Source: Burkholderiaceae bacterium
Lineage (GTDB): Bacteria > Pseudomonadota > Gammaproteobacteria > Burkholderiales > Burkholderiaceae_E
NCBI GenBank assembly: GCA_024637155.1
Contig: JAGXFR010000056.1
Span: 84,172-148,171, forward strand
Reading direction: 5' to 3'
DNA: 64,000 bases
Below are positions 20,680 to 29,484 of this stretch, piece by piece. Every line of letters begins with the position of its first letter. The stretch's first letter is position 1. The notes under the pieces are model-generated. The model had not been told where the DNA came from, searched no databases, and was given only the letters and a program-made list of their open reading frames with translations. The translations under genes were made by a program, and so were the position numbers.

Positions 20680-21290
20680 CACGCGCCGCACCCGCGCACG
20701 GCGTCACCGGAATCGTGCTCGCCGGCGGGCTCGGCAAGCGCATGAGTGCCGACGGCAAGGGCATCGACAAGGGCTTGCAGCCGCTCGGCGGGCGCGCCCT
20801 GGTCGAGCACGTTCTCGAGCGGCTCGCGCCGCAGGTCGACACGATCCTGATCAACGCCAACCGCAATGCCGGGCGCTACGCCACCTTCGGCTACCCCATC
20901 GTGCCCGACGCGCTTGCCGGCTTCGCGGGACCGCTCGCCGGACTGCACGCGGGCCTGCTGGCAGCGACGACCCCATGGGTGGTCATCGTCCCCTGCGATT
21001 CGCCCTTTCTGCCGGGCGACCTGGTCGCGCGCCTGCTCGAGGCGGCGACGCGCGCCGGATCGCCGATCGCGGTGGTGCGCACCGGGAATCAGCCGCAGCC
21101 GGTTTTCGCGCTCGTGCACCGGCGCCTCGCAGCGAGCCTCGCGCGCTACCTGGCCGCCGGGGATCGCAAGATCGACCTCTGGTACGCTCCGCTTGGCGTG
21201 GTCGAGGTTCCGTTCGAGGATGCGGCCGCTTTTCGCAACATCAACACCCGAGACGAGCTGGCGCAGTGCGAGCAAGGACCGCAACCATGA
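20676..21290 (+). CDS. mobA: Molybdenum cofactor guanylyltransferase
   Basis: Adds GMP to molybdopterin to make MGD. N-terminal nucleotide loop LAGGLGKRM...DKGLQPLGG has a four-to-five residue insertion compared with E. coli MobA; metal site in VVIVPCDSPFLPGDL. 204 aa. ATG 20676 overlaps the fdhD stop and its own stop overlaps moeA (ATGA), showing a tightly coupled operon. Confidence 0.94.
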   Translation: MTRAAPAHGVTGIVLAGGLGKRMSADGKGIDKGLQPLGGRALVEHVLERLAPQVDTILINANRNAGRYATFGYPIVPDALAGFAGPLAGLHAGLLAATTPWVVIVPCDSPFLPGDLVARLLEAATRAGSPIAVVRTGNQPQPVFALVHRRLAASLARYLAAGDRKIDLWYAPLGVVEVPFEDAAAFRNINTRDELAQCEQGPQP

Positions 21291-22576
21291 CTTCGCCCAC
21301 CCCCGCACAGGCGCGGCGCACGCTGGCTGAACTGACCCGTTGCCTTTCCGATTACGACCCCGATGCACTGACGGTCGAGCAGGCGCAGGCGATCATCGAG
21401 GATTTCGTCGCGCCCTGCTGCGGGGCCGAGCGCGTGGCGATCCGCGCAGCGCTCGATCGCGTGCTCGCCACCGACGTGATCTCTCCGATCGATGTTCCCG
21501 CGGCGGACAACTCCGCGATGGACGGCTACGCGGTGCGCGGCGCAGACCTGGCGCCTGAATCCCCGCAGCGTCTGCGCGTCATCGACACCGCACTCGCCGG
21601 ACAGCCCGCAACGCAGGCGCTGCGCTCCGGCGAGGCAATCCGGATCATGACCGGCGCGCTGATCCCGGTCGGGTGCGACACGGTCATCGTGCAGGAAGCG
21701 GTCTGCGTGGACGGGGACAGCGTCATCGTGCCGGGCGCGCAGCGCGTCGGGCAGCACGTGCGCCGCTGCGGCGAGGATCTGCGTGCCGGCACACCGGCCC
21801 TGCGCACGGGCAGGATCGTGACCCCGGCCGACGTCGGCCTGCTGGCCTCGCTCGGCATCCCGGAGGTGGCCGTGCGCCGTCGGCTGCGGGTGGCCTTCTT
21901 CTCGACCGGAGACGAACTGCGCTCGGTGGGCGAAACGCTTGCCGACGGGCAACTCTACGACAGCAATCGCTACACGATTCACGCGCTGCTGCGCCACCTC
22001 GGGGTCGAACCCGTCGACATGGGCGTGGTGCGCGACGAACCGCAGGCGCTCGAGGCCGCGATGCGCGAGGCGGGCGCGAACGCCGACGCGATCATTTCCT
22101 CGGGCGGCGTGTCGGTGGGGGAAGCCGACTACACGCGCCCGGTGCTGGAGCGACTCGGCGAGGTGGCCTTCTGGAAACTGGCGATCCGTCCCGGTCGGCC
22201 GATGGCCTTCGGGAGGGTCGGCGGCGCCTGCTATTTCGGCCTGCCGGGCAACCCGGTGGCGGTGATGATTACCTTCTATTTCTTCGCCCGTGACGCGCTG
22301 CTGCGCATGATGGGTGCCGTTCCGCGACAGCTTCCCTTCACGCGGGCCCGCGCGCTCACGGCGCTGCGCAAACGTCCGGGCCGCACCGAGTATCAGCGCG
22401 GCGTGCTCGCGCACGGCGCCGACGGCACCATGGAGGTGAGGCTGACCTCGAGTCAGGGCTCCGGCGTGCTGCGTTCCATGTCGGAGGCCAACTGTGTGGT
22501 CGTGCTGCACCATGCGCAGGGCGACATCGCCGCAGGAGACCTGGTCGATTGCATTGCCTTTGACGGGCTGCTCTGA
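21287..22576 (+). CDS. moeA: Molybdopterin molybdenumtransferase
   Basis: Inserts molybdenum into molybdopterin-AMP in the cytosol. 429 aa, with DVPAADNSAMDGYAV near residue 80, the central ISSGGVSVGEADYT MoaB-like loop and FGLPGNPVAVMITF. Fourth gene of the moaA-fdhD-mobA-moeA operon; moaC, moaD, moaE and mogA are not in the window. Confidence 0.97.
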   Translation: MTSPTPAQARRTLAELTRCLSDYDPDALTVEQAQAIIEDFVAPCCGAERVAIRAALDRVLATDVISPIDVPAADNSAMDGYAVRGADLAPESPQRLRVIDTALAGQPATQALRSGEAIRIMTGALIPVGCDTVIVQEAVCVDGDSVIVPGAQRVGQHVRRCGEDLRAGTPALRTGRIVTPADVGLLASLGIPEVAVRRRLRVAFFSTGDELRSVGETLADGQLYDSNRYTIHALLRHLGVEPVDMGVVRDEPQALEAAMREAGANADAIISSGGVSVGEADYTRPVLERLGEVAFWKLAIRPGRPMAFGRVGGACYFGLPGNPVAVMITFYFFARDALLRMMGAVPRQLPFTRARALTALRKRPGRTEYQRGVLAHGADGTMEVRLTSSQGSGVLRSMSEANCVVVLHHAQGDIAAGDLVDCIAFDGLL

Positions 22577-22618
22577 AGGCCCGCCACCCCCCTTCGCAGA
22601 CTCAAGAGGATTTCTCCC

Positions 22619-23227
22619 GTGCAAATCGCCTGCCTCGACCTCGAGGGCGTGCTGGTCCCCGAGATCTGGATCGAATTCTCCGAACGCACCGGCATTGCCG
22701 CGCTGGCGCGCACCACGCGTGACGAGCCCGACTACGACAAGCTGATGCGCGAGCGCCTCGCGCTGCTGGCCAGGAACGGGCTCGGCCTGCCCGACATCCA
22801 GGAGGTGATCGGCAAGATGGCCCCACTCCCCGGTGCGCCCGAATTCCTCGGCTGGCTGCGCGAGCGCTTCCAGGTGGTGATTCTCTCGGACACCTTCTAC
22901 GAATTCGCGATGCCGCTGATGCGCCAGCTCGGGTTCCCGACGCTGTTGTGCCATCGGCTCGTGACCGACGATCAGGGCGTCGTGCGCGATTACGCGCTGC
23001 GCGAGCCGCACGCCAAGCGCAGCGCCGTCCAGGCCTTGCAGTCACTGCGCTTTCAGGTCGTGGCGGCCGGCGATTCCTACAACGACACGGCGATGCTTGC
23101 CACGGCCGACGCCGGCATCCTCTTCTGTCCGCCGGAAAACGTGATCCGCGAATTCCCGCAGTTTCCGGTGGCGCGCGACTACGAGCAACTGCGCGCCGCC
23201 TTCGAAGAGGCCTCTCGAGGCATCTGA
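22619..23227 (+). CDS. thrH: ThrH-like phosphoserine phosphatase/homoserine kinase
   Basis: HAD-family enzyme that in Pseudomonas dephosphorylates phosphoserine and can transfer the phosphate to homoserine. CLDLEGVLVPEIW (motif I), LSDTFYEFA (motif II), the Lys in PHAKRSAVQ and GDSYNDTAML (motif IV) match ThrH. 202 aa. The start is GTG 22619 behind AGAGGA at the right distance. Stands 42 bp after moeA and may be co-transcribed. Converges with the RND operon. Confidence 0.92.
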   Translation: MQIACLDLEGVLVPEIWIEFSERTGIAALARTTRDEPDYDKLMRERLALLARNGLGLPDIQEVIGKMAPLPGAPEFLGWLRERFQVVILSDTFYEFAMPLMRQLGFPTLLCHRLVTDDQGVVRDYALREPHAKRSAVQALQSLRFQVVAAGDSYNDTAMLATADAGILFCPPENVIREFPQFPVARDYEQLRAAFEEASRGI

Positions 23228-23328
23228 GCGGCCATCGCGCGCTTCGGATTTCGCCTGCGGGTGGGCACCGTCGACTGACGCGACGGCGCAGCGCGCGCAG
23301 CCGCACGCAACGAGCGTGCGTGCGCCGC

Positions 23329-23607
23329 CTACCCGATCTTCTTGAGCAGCTTGCCGACGTCTTCGAAGGTGCGCTCGCGCTGGGTGTCGCCGCTCACCGC
23401 TTCGCCGAGTTCCTGTTCCAGATAGCAGACGATCATCTTGGCGAAAACGCTGTCGAGCGCCTTGCGCGCGGCGGTCATCTGCTGCGCGACGGCGAGGCAG
23501 TTCTCGCCCTCCTCGATCATCCGGATCACGCCCCGCAACTGGCCCTCGACCCGACGCAAGCGCTTGACCACTTCGTGCCGTGCTTCGCTGTTCGTCAGAC
23601 TTGCCAT
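23329..23607 (-). CDS. CsoR/FrmR-family repressor with atypical cysteines
   Basis: All-helical DUF156 DNA-binding protein, 92 aa from ATG 23607, identified by RLRRVEGQLRGVIRMIEEGENC. Copper-type CsoR uses Cys, then His 25 and Cys 29 residues later; here Cys37 is followed by Cys61 (24 later), Tyr at +25 and Glu at +29, so the usual Cu(I) set is missing. It probably senses another metal or a reactive sulfur/aldehyde species. It is the last gene of the HlyD-RND-DUF2892 operon, and the promoter of that operon carries a typical dyad for this family, so it likely represses itself and the pump. Confidence 0.88.
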   Translation of the reverse strand: MASLTNSEARHEVVKRLRRVEGQLRGVIRMIEEGENCLAVAQQMTAARKALDSVFAKMIVCYLEQELGEAVSGDTQRERTFEDVGKLLKKIG

Positions 23608-23655
23608 GGCTTCACACACTCGCTGTAACGGTTCGATCGCGGCGTGGTTCACCGC

Positions 23656-23883
23656 TCACTTGCCACGCGCAAGTTCGACCGCGGTCTTCACGCCCGCCTT
23701 GCGCAGGATCGACTCCATCAGGCACCACTTGCTGAACCCGAACTGGAACAGATTCGCGCCAACGAAGACGGTGAACCATAGCACATGCGGGCTGTAGAAC
23801 AGCGGGCTCCCTTCGACGCCAAAAGCGAGCGACAGGAGGATGAAGGCACCGGCAAAAATACGGACAAGTTGTTCAGTTGACAT
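23656..23883 (-). CDS. DUF2892 small inner-membrane protein
   Basis: 75 aa with two hydrophobic segments (about 5-25 and 30-50), typical of the YgaP-like DUF2892 module often found with rhodanese or metal/sulfur-stress genes. It sits 11 bp after the RND permease gene and 48 bp before the CsoR-like gene, so it belongs to the same operon. It may modulate the pump or handle sulfur compounds; neither can be seen in the sequence. Confidence 0.8.
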   Translation of the reverse strand: MSTEQLVRIFAGAFILLSLAFGVEGSPLFYSPHVLWFTVFVGANLFQFGFSKWCLMESILRKAGVKTAVELARGK

Positions 23884-23894
23884 GCGAGATCTCC

Positions 23895-26800
23895 TTAGAG
23901 TGTGGAAGAGGAATTTCCGGCAATCGCACCGGACGCATAGGTCCGGCGATACGCCAGGAAGTAAAGAACGGGTATCACCACCAGTGTGAGCAGCGTCGAG
24001 ATCAGAATCCCGAAGATCAGTGACACCGCGAGCCCGTTGAAGATCGGGTCGTCGAGGATGAAGAACGCGCCGATCATCGCGGCCAGCCCCGTGAGCAGGA
24101 TCGGCTGCGCGCGCACCTGGGCCGAGCGCACCACGGCATCCGCGAAGGCGACGCCGCGGCGCGTCTCGAGCTCGATGAAGTCCACCAGCAGGATCGAGTT
24201 GCGCACGATGATCCCGGCGAGCGCGATCATTCCGATCATCGAGGTGGCCGTGTACTGCGCGCCGAGCAGCGCGTGCCCCGGCATGACGCCGATGATGGTG
24301 AGCGGAATCGGCGCCATGATGATCAGCGGCGTCAGATAGGACTTGAACTGGGCGACCACCAGCAGGTAGATGAGCGCGAGTCCGACCGCATAGGCGAGGC
24401 CCATGTCGCGAAAGGTCTCATAGGTGATCTGCCACTCGCCGTCCCACTTGATCGCGTACTGGGCGTACGGGTCCGAGGGTTGCGTGATGAAGTACTCCCC
24501 GAGTTCGCCCGTATCCGGCAGCCGGACCTCCGCGAGCTTGCCCCGCAGCGCAAACATGCCGTAGAGCGGGCTGTCGATTTCGTTGCCGTCCACCAGGCCC
24601 ATGTCACCGACCACGTAGGTCAAGGGCAGCAGATTCTTGTGGTAGATCGGCGTGTCGCGCTGGTCGTTCACGACGCGCACCAGTTCGCCGATGCGAATTG
24701 CCTTGCCTCCGGCCCCGAGAACCGGCATGTCCAGCACCGCGTCGAGCTTGCCTTTCTCGGATTCGGGCAGCGACAGGCGCACCGGGACGGCATGCTTCGA
24801 GCGTTCGTCGCGCAGGTAGGTTGCCTCGACGCCTTCGAGCGCGGCACGCGCCGCCCGCGCGATCGCGGCGTCGCTCACGCCCAGCGCCTGCGCCTTGGCC
24901 TTGTCGACGATCAGCCGCATTCGCGGCGCCGGCGCCTCGAGCGAGGTGTCGAGCGCGACCAGCCCCGGGATCTCGCGCATCGCGGCCTCGAGCCTGCGCG
25001 CCAGCGCGGCGCGACCTTTCGCGTCCGGTCCGTAGATTTCGGCGACGAGCGGCGAGAGCACGGGCGGTCCGGGCGGAACTTCGACGACTTTCATCCGCGC
25101 CCCGTGCCGCGCGGCAATCGTGCGCAGCGCGGGCAATATCCGCTGCGCGATCGGGTGACTCTTTTCCGAGCGCGCATGCTTGTCGATCAGGTTGACCTGC
25201 AGGTCCCCCTGCTCGGGATTGCTGCGCAGATCGTACTGCCGCACCAGGCCGTTAAAGTTGATCGGAGAAGCGGTGCCCGCGTAGCCCTGCACGTGGATCA
25301 CTTCGGGCAACCCCGCGAGGCCCTGCGCGAGTTCGAGCAGCGCGGCGTTGGTTCCCTCGGCCGGAGTGCCGGGCGGCATGTCCACGATGACCTGGAACTC
25401 CGACTTGTTGTCAAAGGGCAGCATCTTGAGGATCACCGCCTCGATGACGACCAGCGAGACGGCGCCCACCAGCAACACGGCGACGCCTCCGAGCAGCGCG
25501 CGGCGACGCCAGGCATAGCGCGCAGGCGTTCCGGCCGGTTTGCGCGCCGCGCCATCGTCGCCCTCGCCAACCGATGCGCCCGCTGTCGATGCCGCGACCG
25601 TCGGGTCGATGAAATAGCGCAGGATGCCCCCGGCGCCGCGCCCCAGCGCCATCGAAACCCGACTCGTCGCGTGTCCGCCGGCCCCGTGCGCGGAAGTCCT
25701 GAGCAGGCGCAGCGCAAGCCACGGCGTGACCACGAAGGCGATCGCGAGCGAGAGCAGCATGCCCATCGAAGAGTTGATCGGAATCGGGCTCATGTAGGGG
25801 CCCATCAGCCCGGTGACAAAGGCCATCGGCAGCAGCGCGGCGATCACGGTCAGCGTGGCCAGAATCGTCGGCCCGCCCACCTCGTCGACGGCCCCCGGAA
25901 TGATCGCGGCGAGCGACTTGCCGGGTTCGAGCTCGCGGTGCCGGTGGATGTTCTCGACGACCACGATCGCGTCGTCGACCAGGATCCCGATCGAGAAGAT
26001 CAACGCGAAAAGCGAGACGCGGTTCAGCGTGAATCCCCAGGCCCACGAAGCGAACAGGGTCGCCGTCAGGGTCAGAATCACCGCGGCGCCCACGACGACC
26101 GCCTCGCGCCGGCCCAGCGCAACGCCCACGAGCACGATCACCGAAAGCGTCGCGAACGCGAGCTTCTGGATCAGTTTCGCGGCCTTGTCGCTCGCCGTCT
26201 CACCGTAATTGCGGCTGACCGTCACTTCGATGTCGGTCGGGATCACCGACCCGGCCAGTTCTTCGAGCCGTGCTTCGAGTGCACGGGTGATGTCGATCGC
26301 GTTCTCGCCCGGCTTCTTGGTCACGGCGATCGTGACTGCCGGGAAGATCTGCCCGGCGGCGGGCTCGGACAGCGCCGGATCGGACGGCGCGCTGCCGGGT
26401 GCGGCGGGTTGTGCAGCGACGCCTCCCGCTGCGGGCATGTGCCAGACGTAGCGCTGTGCGGGAATCGCCCCGTACTCGACCCGCGCGACGTCGCGCAGGT
26501 AGACCGGGCGCGCGGCGCTGATCCCGACGACCAGATCGCCGACATCCTCGGCTGAACGCAGAAAGGATCCTGTCTCGACCCGTATCGCCGCGCCACCGCT
26601 CACGACGCTGCCCGAGGGCAGCGCGAAATTGGCGGACTGCAATGCGCCGATCAGGGGTTCGATCGCGAGTCCGGAGGCGCGCAGTCGGCCCGGGTCGATC
26701 CACACGTTGACCGCGCGACCCGGACCGCCGATCGTGTGCACTTCCCGCGTGCCGTGCACGCGCTTGAGTTCGTGCTCGATCGACGCCGAAACGCGCTCGA

Positions 26801-27314
26801 GCGCCTCGGCGGAGCGCGCGTCGCGCGCCCAGAGCGTCACCGCGAGCACCGGAACGTCGTCGATGCCCTTGGGCTTGACGATCGGCTCGCCGACGCCCAG
26901 CCCCGCCGGGAGCCAGTCTCGGTTGGCGCTGATCGTGTCATGGAGGCGCACCAGCGCCTCGGTGCGCGGCACGCCCACCTTGAACTGGAGCGTGACCAGC
27001 GCCATGCCCGGCTGCGAGACCGAATAGACATGCTCAATGCCGGCAACCTGCGAGAGCACCTGCTCGGCGGGCGTGGCGACCAGCTTCTCGACGTCCGCGA
27101 CCGATGCACCCGGGAACGGGATCAGCACGTTGGCCATGGTCACGTTGATCTGCGGTTCTTCCTCGCGTGGCGTCACCAGCGCGGCGAACAGACCGACGAG
27201 CAGGAGCACGATCGCGATCAGCGGCGTGAGCGGATTGTTCTGGAAGCGGGCCGCGGTCCAGCCCGAAATGCCGAGGCCGGCCCCGGCTCCCTGCTGTGGA
27301 TCCATCGCGCTCAC
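23895..27314 (-). CDS. RND efflux permease (HAE/AcrB family)
   Basis: 1139-aa inner-membrane proton-driven exporter with twelve expected helices in two halves and two large periplasmic loops. The TM4 relay GILVDDAIVVVENI has the Asp-Asp pair of hydrophobe/amphiphile pumps rather than the heavy-metal DxxxxE pattern. The 40-50-residue Gly/Ala stretch between the halves (about 545-605) is unusually long. GTG 27314 overlaps the adaptor stop (GTGA); an ATG three codons in is an alternative. No outer-membrane channel gene is in the operon. Substrate unknown. Confidence 0.92.
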   Translation of the reverse strand: MSAMDPQQGAGAGLGISGWTAARFQNNPLTPLIAIVLLLVGLFAALVTPREEEPQINVTMANVLIPFPGASVADVEKLVATPAEQVLSQVAGIEHVYSVSQPGMALVTLQFKVGVPRTEALVRLHDTISANRDWLPAGLGVGEPIVKPKGIDDVPVLAVTLWARDARSAEALERVSASIEHELKRVHGTREVHTIGGPGRAVNVWIDPGRLRASGLAIEPLIGALQSANFALPSGSVVSGGAAIRVETGSFLRSAEDVGDLVVGISAARPVYLRDVARVEYGAIPAQRYVWHMPAAGGVAAQPAAPGSAPSDPALSEPAAGQIFPAVTIAVTKKPGENAIDITRALEARLEELAGSVIPTDIEVTVSRNYGETASDKAAKLIQKLAFATLSVIVLVGVALGRREAVVVGAAVILTLTATLFASWAWGFTLNRVSLFALIFSIGILVDDAIVVVENIHRHRELEPGKSLAAIIPGAVDEVGGPTILATLTVIAALLPMAFVTGLMGPYMSPIPINSSMGMLLSLAIAFVVTPWLALRLLRTSAHGAGGHATSRVSMALGRGAGGILRYFIDPTVAASTAGASVGEGDDGAARKPAGTPARYAWRRRALLGGVAVLLVGAVSLVVIEAVILKMLPFDNKSEFQVIVDMPPGTPAEGTNAALLELAQGLAGLPEVIHVQGYAGTASPINFNGLVRQYDLRSNPEQGDLQVNLIDKHARSEKSHPIAQRILPALRTIAARHGARMKVVEVPPGPPVLSPLVAEIYGPDAKGRAALARRLEAAMREIPGLVALDTSLEAPAPRMRLIVDKAKAQALGVSDAAIARAARAALEGVEATYLRDERSKHAVPVRLSLPESEKGKLDAVLDMPVLGAGGKAIRIGELVRVVNDQRDTPIYHKNLLPLTYVVGDMGLVDGNEIDSPLYGMFALRGKLAEVRLPDTGELGEYFITQPSDPYAQYAIKWDGEWQITYETFRDMGLAYAVGLALIYLLVVAQFKSYLTPLIIMAPIPLTIIGVMPGHALLGAQYTATSMIGMIALAGIIVRNSILLVDFIELETRRGVAFADAVVRSAQVRAQPILLTGLAAMIGAFFILDDPIFNGLAVSLIFGILISTLLTLVVIPVLYFLAYRRTYASGAIAGNSSSTL

Positions 27315-28429
27315 TTCGCCGCGCCGCCCGCCGGACGTGCATGGGCCAGGCCGGCCCGCACCGGGTCAAGCGCCACCTGCTCGCCCTCGCGCAGTCCCGC
27401 CAGCACCTGAACCCGATCACCGGAGTCACGACCCAGGCGCAGCGCGCGCAGCACGAAGCGGCCCTGCACCACGACGTAGGCGGCCTGGAGTTCCCCGCGC
27501 AAGAGAACCGCTGATCGCGGCACCGTGAGCATCGCCTCGTCGGCACCGACCGTGCGCACCTTCACGCGCTGCCCAGGCAGGTGTTTGCGTGACTCTTCCG
27601 CCGGAAGGTCGACGCGCAATTCAACGGTCGCGCTGGCCGGATCGGCCGAGGGAACCACCGTGGCCGAGAGTTTTTCGAGCCGACGAGACACGGTGCCCAC
27701 GGCCGCCGGCAGGAGCACTGCCACGTTCGGCTGTGGTCCCAGCAGAAGTGCCGCGTTCGCTGGCACGAAGGCGACCGCGCGCAGCCGATCACTGGCATGC
27801 AGTTCGATCAGCGAGCGACCGGGCGCGGCCAACTCGCCCTGCTCGACATGAACCGCGGTGACCACGCCGTCGTAGGGCGCGACCAGCGTACTGTACGCGC
27901 TGGCGAGCTGGCGCAGCGTGGAGCCGGCGCCGGCTTGCGCACGTTGCGCCTCGGCCTGGCGCAGCTGCGCGTCGGCTCCGTCCATCGAGGCCTGGCTGAT
28001 GAAGCCCTGCGCGAGCAGTCGCTTGCTGCGCGCGTGAACCGCGCGCGCATCGTCGAGCGCCGCCTGCACCTGGGCTTCCGTTGCGCTCGCCTGGGCGACC
28101 CCTGCGGCCGCCTCGCGGTTGTCGAGCGATACCAGCACCTGCCCGGCGCGCACCCGATCCCCGGCCCGCACCTTCACCGCCAGGACCCGCGCCTGTGTCT
28201 GTGCCGCGAGGGTCGACTGGCGCACGGGCTGAAGCGTTCCGTCCCAATCGATGCCCTGCCCCACCTGCGCGACCTGCGCGGTCGTCACCGGCACCTGTGG
28301 GCCGGACTCGGCGGGTTGCGCGGGCGCATTGCGCGTCGCACCCCACAGCGCGGCCCCGACCAGGACCAGCGCGGCAGCATGCCGGGCGCCCGTGGACAGA
28401 GAAATTGGTTGACGGCTTGCCTGCTTCAT
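27311..28429 (-). CDS. RND periplasmic adaptor (HlyD/MFP)
   Basis: 372-aa membrane-fusion protein linking the permease to an outer-membrane channel. N-terminal signal/anchor (about 14-38), a lipoyl/barrel-sandwich hybrid half (STLAAQTQARVLAVKVRAGDRV), a helical hairpin and the matching half (TLVAPYDGVVTAVHVEQGELA), then a beta-barrel. First gene of the adaptor-permease-DUF2892-repressor operon and the one directly behind the dyad-controlled promoter. Confidence 0.92.
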   Translation of the reverse strand: MKQASRQPISLSTGARHAAALVLVGAALWGATRNAPAQPAESGPQVPVTTAQVAQVGQGIDWDGTLQPVRQSTLAAQTQARVLAVKVRAGDRVRAGQVLVSLDNREAAAGVAQASATEAQVQAALDDARAVHARSKRLLAQGFISQASMDGADAQLRQAEAQRAQAGAGSTLRQLASAYSTLVAPYDGVVTAVHVEQGELAAPGRSLIELHASDRLRAVAFVPANAALLLGPQPNVAVLLPAAVGTVSRRLEKLSATVVPSADPASATVELRVDLPAEESRKHLPGQRVKVRTVGADEAMLTVPRSAVLLRGELQAAYVVVQGRFVLRALRLGRDSGDRVQVLAGLREGEQVALDPVRAGLAHARPAGGAAK

Positions 28430-28462
28430 GGTTCCGAATGCCTCGTTCGATTTACCGGCCGG

Positions 28463-28491
28463 AGTATATACCCCCCAGGGTATCTACGCAA
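28463..28491 (-). promoter_or_regulatory. RND operon promoter with CsoR-family operator in the spacer
   Basis: Minus-strand -35 TTGCGT (28486-28491), exactly 17-bp spacer, -10 TATACT (28463-28468). The spacer holds the inverted repeat ATACCC-CCCA-GGGTAT (28468-28483), the C/G-tract dyad bound by CsoR/CstR/FrmR-type repressors. A bound repressor would cover both boxes. The matching regulator gene ends the operon at 23329-23607. Confidence 0.75.
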
Positions 28492-28545
28492 GCCCCGCCG
28501 GAGGTGGGGAAAGACCCTCGGATCGCCCGAGAGGGGCTCTGCCGC

Positions 28546-28551
28546 TATACT
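28546..28551 (+). promoter_or_regulatory. Possible -10 of the moxR gene
   Basis: TATACT in the context GCTATACT, 60 bp before the moxR ATG. No clear -35. The same octamer forms the putative rne -10. Confidence 0.35.
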
Positions 28552-28610
28552 CGTCCGATCGATTCCGGGCGCCCGCAGCTGCGGCGCCCTCTCTTCTGCG
28601 GGTGTTTCCG

Positions 28611-29453
28611 ATGCGCTTCAACGGCTCCGATACCTACGTCACCACCGACGACCTTCGCCTCGCGGTCAACGCTGCGATGACCCTTCAACGCCCGCTGCTG
28701 ATCAAGGGTGAACCCGGCACGGGCAAGACGATGCTCGCCGAGGAAGTCGCCCGCGCCGTCGGGATGCCGTTGTTGCAGTGGCACATCAAGTCGACCACCA
28801 AAGCCCAGCAGGGCCTCTACGAGTACGACGCGGTGTCGCGACTGCGCGACTCGCAGCTTGGCGACGGGCGGGTGCACGACATCCGCAACTACATTGTCCA
28901 GGGCGTGCTGTGGCAGGCCTTCGCATCCGAAGAACCGACGGTTCTGCTGATCGACGAGATCGACAAGGCCGACATCGAGTTCCCCAACGACCTGCTGCGC
29001 GAACTCGACCGGATGGAGTTCTACATCTACGAAACGCGCGAACTGATCCGTGCGAAGCACCGCCCCGTGGTGGTGATCACGTCGAACAACGAGAAGGAAC
29101 TGCCCGACGCGTTCCTGCGGCGTTGCTTCTTCCACTACATCAAGTTCCCGGATCGCGACACGATGGCCGAGATCGTCGAGGTCCACTACCCGGGGCTGAA
29201 GAAGGAACTGCTCAAGGAGGCGCTCGATTCCTTCTATCAGGTGCGCGAGCTTCCCGGCCTGAAGAAGAAGCCCTCGACCTCGGAACTGCTCGACTGGCTG
29301 AAACTCCTGCTGGCCGAGGACATTCCGCCCGAGGCGCTGCGCAGCCGCGACAACAAAGCCGCGATCCCGCCGCTGCACGGCGCGCTGCTCAAGAACGAGC
29401 AGGACGTGCACCTCTTCGAGCGGCTGGTGTTCATGGCACGCCACAACCGCTGA
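28611..29453 (+). CDS. MoxR-family AAA+ ATPase
   Basis: Chaperone-like AAA+ ATPase of 280 aa: Walker A GEPGTGKT (near residue 38), Walker B VLLIDEIDKAD, sensor 1 ITSNNEKELPDAFLRR. MoxR proteins help VWA-domain partners to mature or insert metal cofactors into enzymes. A VWA gene follows 31 bp downstream, the standard pairing. ATG 28611 is chosen for the conserved RFNGSDTYVTTDDL start. The client enzyme is not visible nearby. Confidence 0.93.
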   Translation: MRFNGSDTYVTTDDLRLAVNAAMTLQRPLLIKGEPGTGKTMLAEEVARAVGMPLLQWHIKSTTKAQQGLYEYDAVSRLRDSQLGDGRVHDIRNYIVQGVLWQAFASEEPTVLLIDEIDKADIEFPNDLLRELDRMEFYIYETRELIRAKHRPVVVITSNNEKELPDAFLRRCFFHYIKFPDRDTMAEIVEVHYPGLKKELLKEALDSFYQVRELPGLKKKPSTSELLDWLKLLLAEDIPPEALRSRDNKAAIPPLHGALLKNEQDVHLFERLVFMARHNR

Positions 29454-29484
29454 AGGCGCGCGAACCGCGGCGCCGGACCCTGCG

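Noticed and set aside
24273..26555. 760-codon plus-strand open frame
   Set aside because: Lies wholly antisense to the RND permease; composition is the typical shadow of a GC-rich coding strand.
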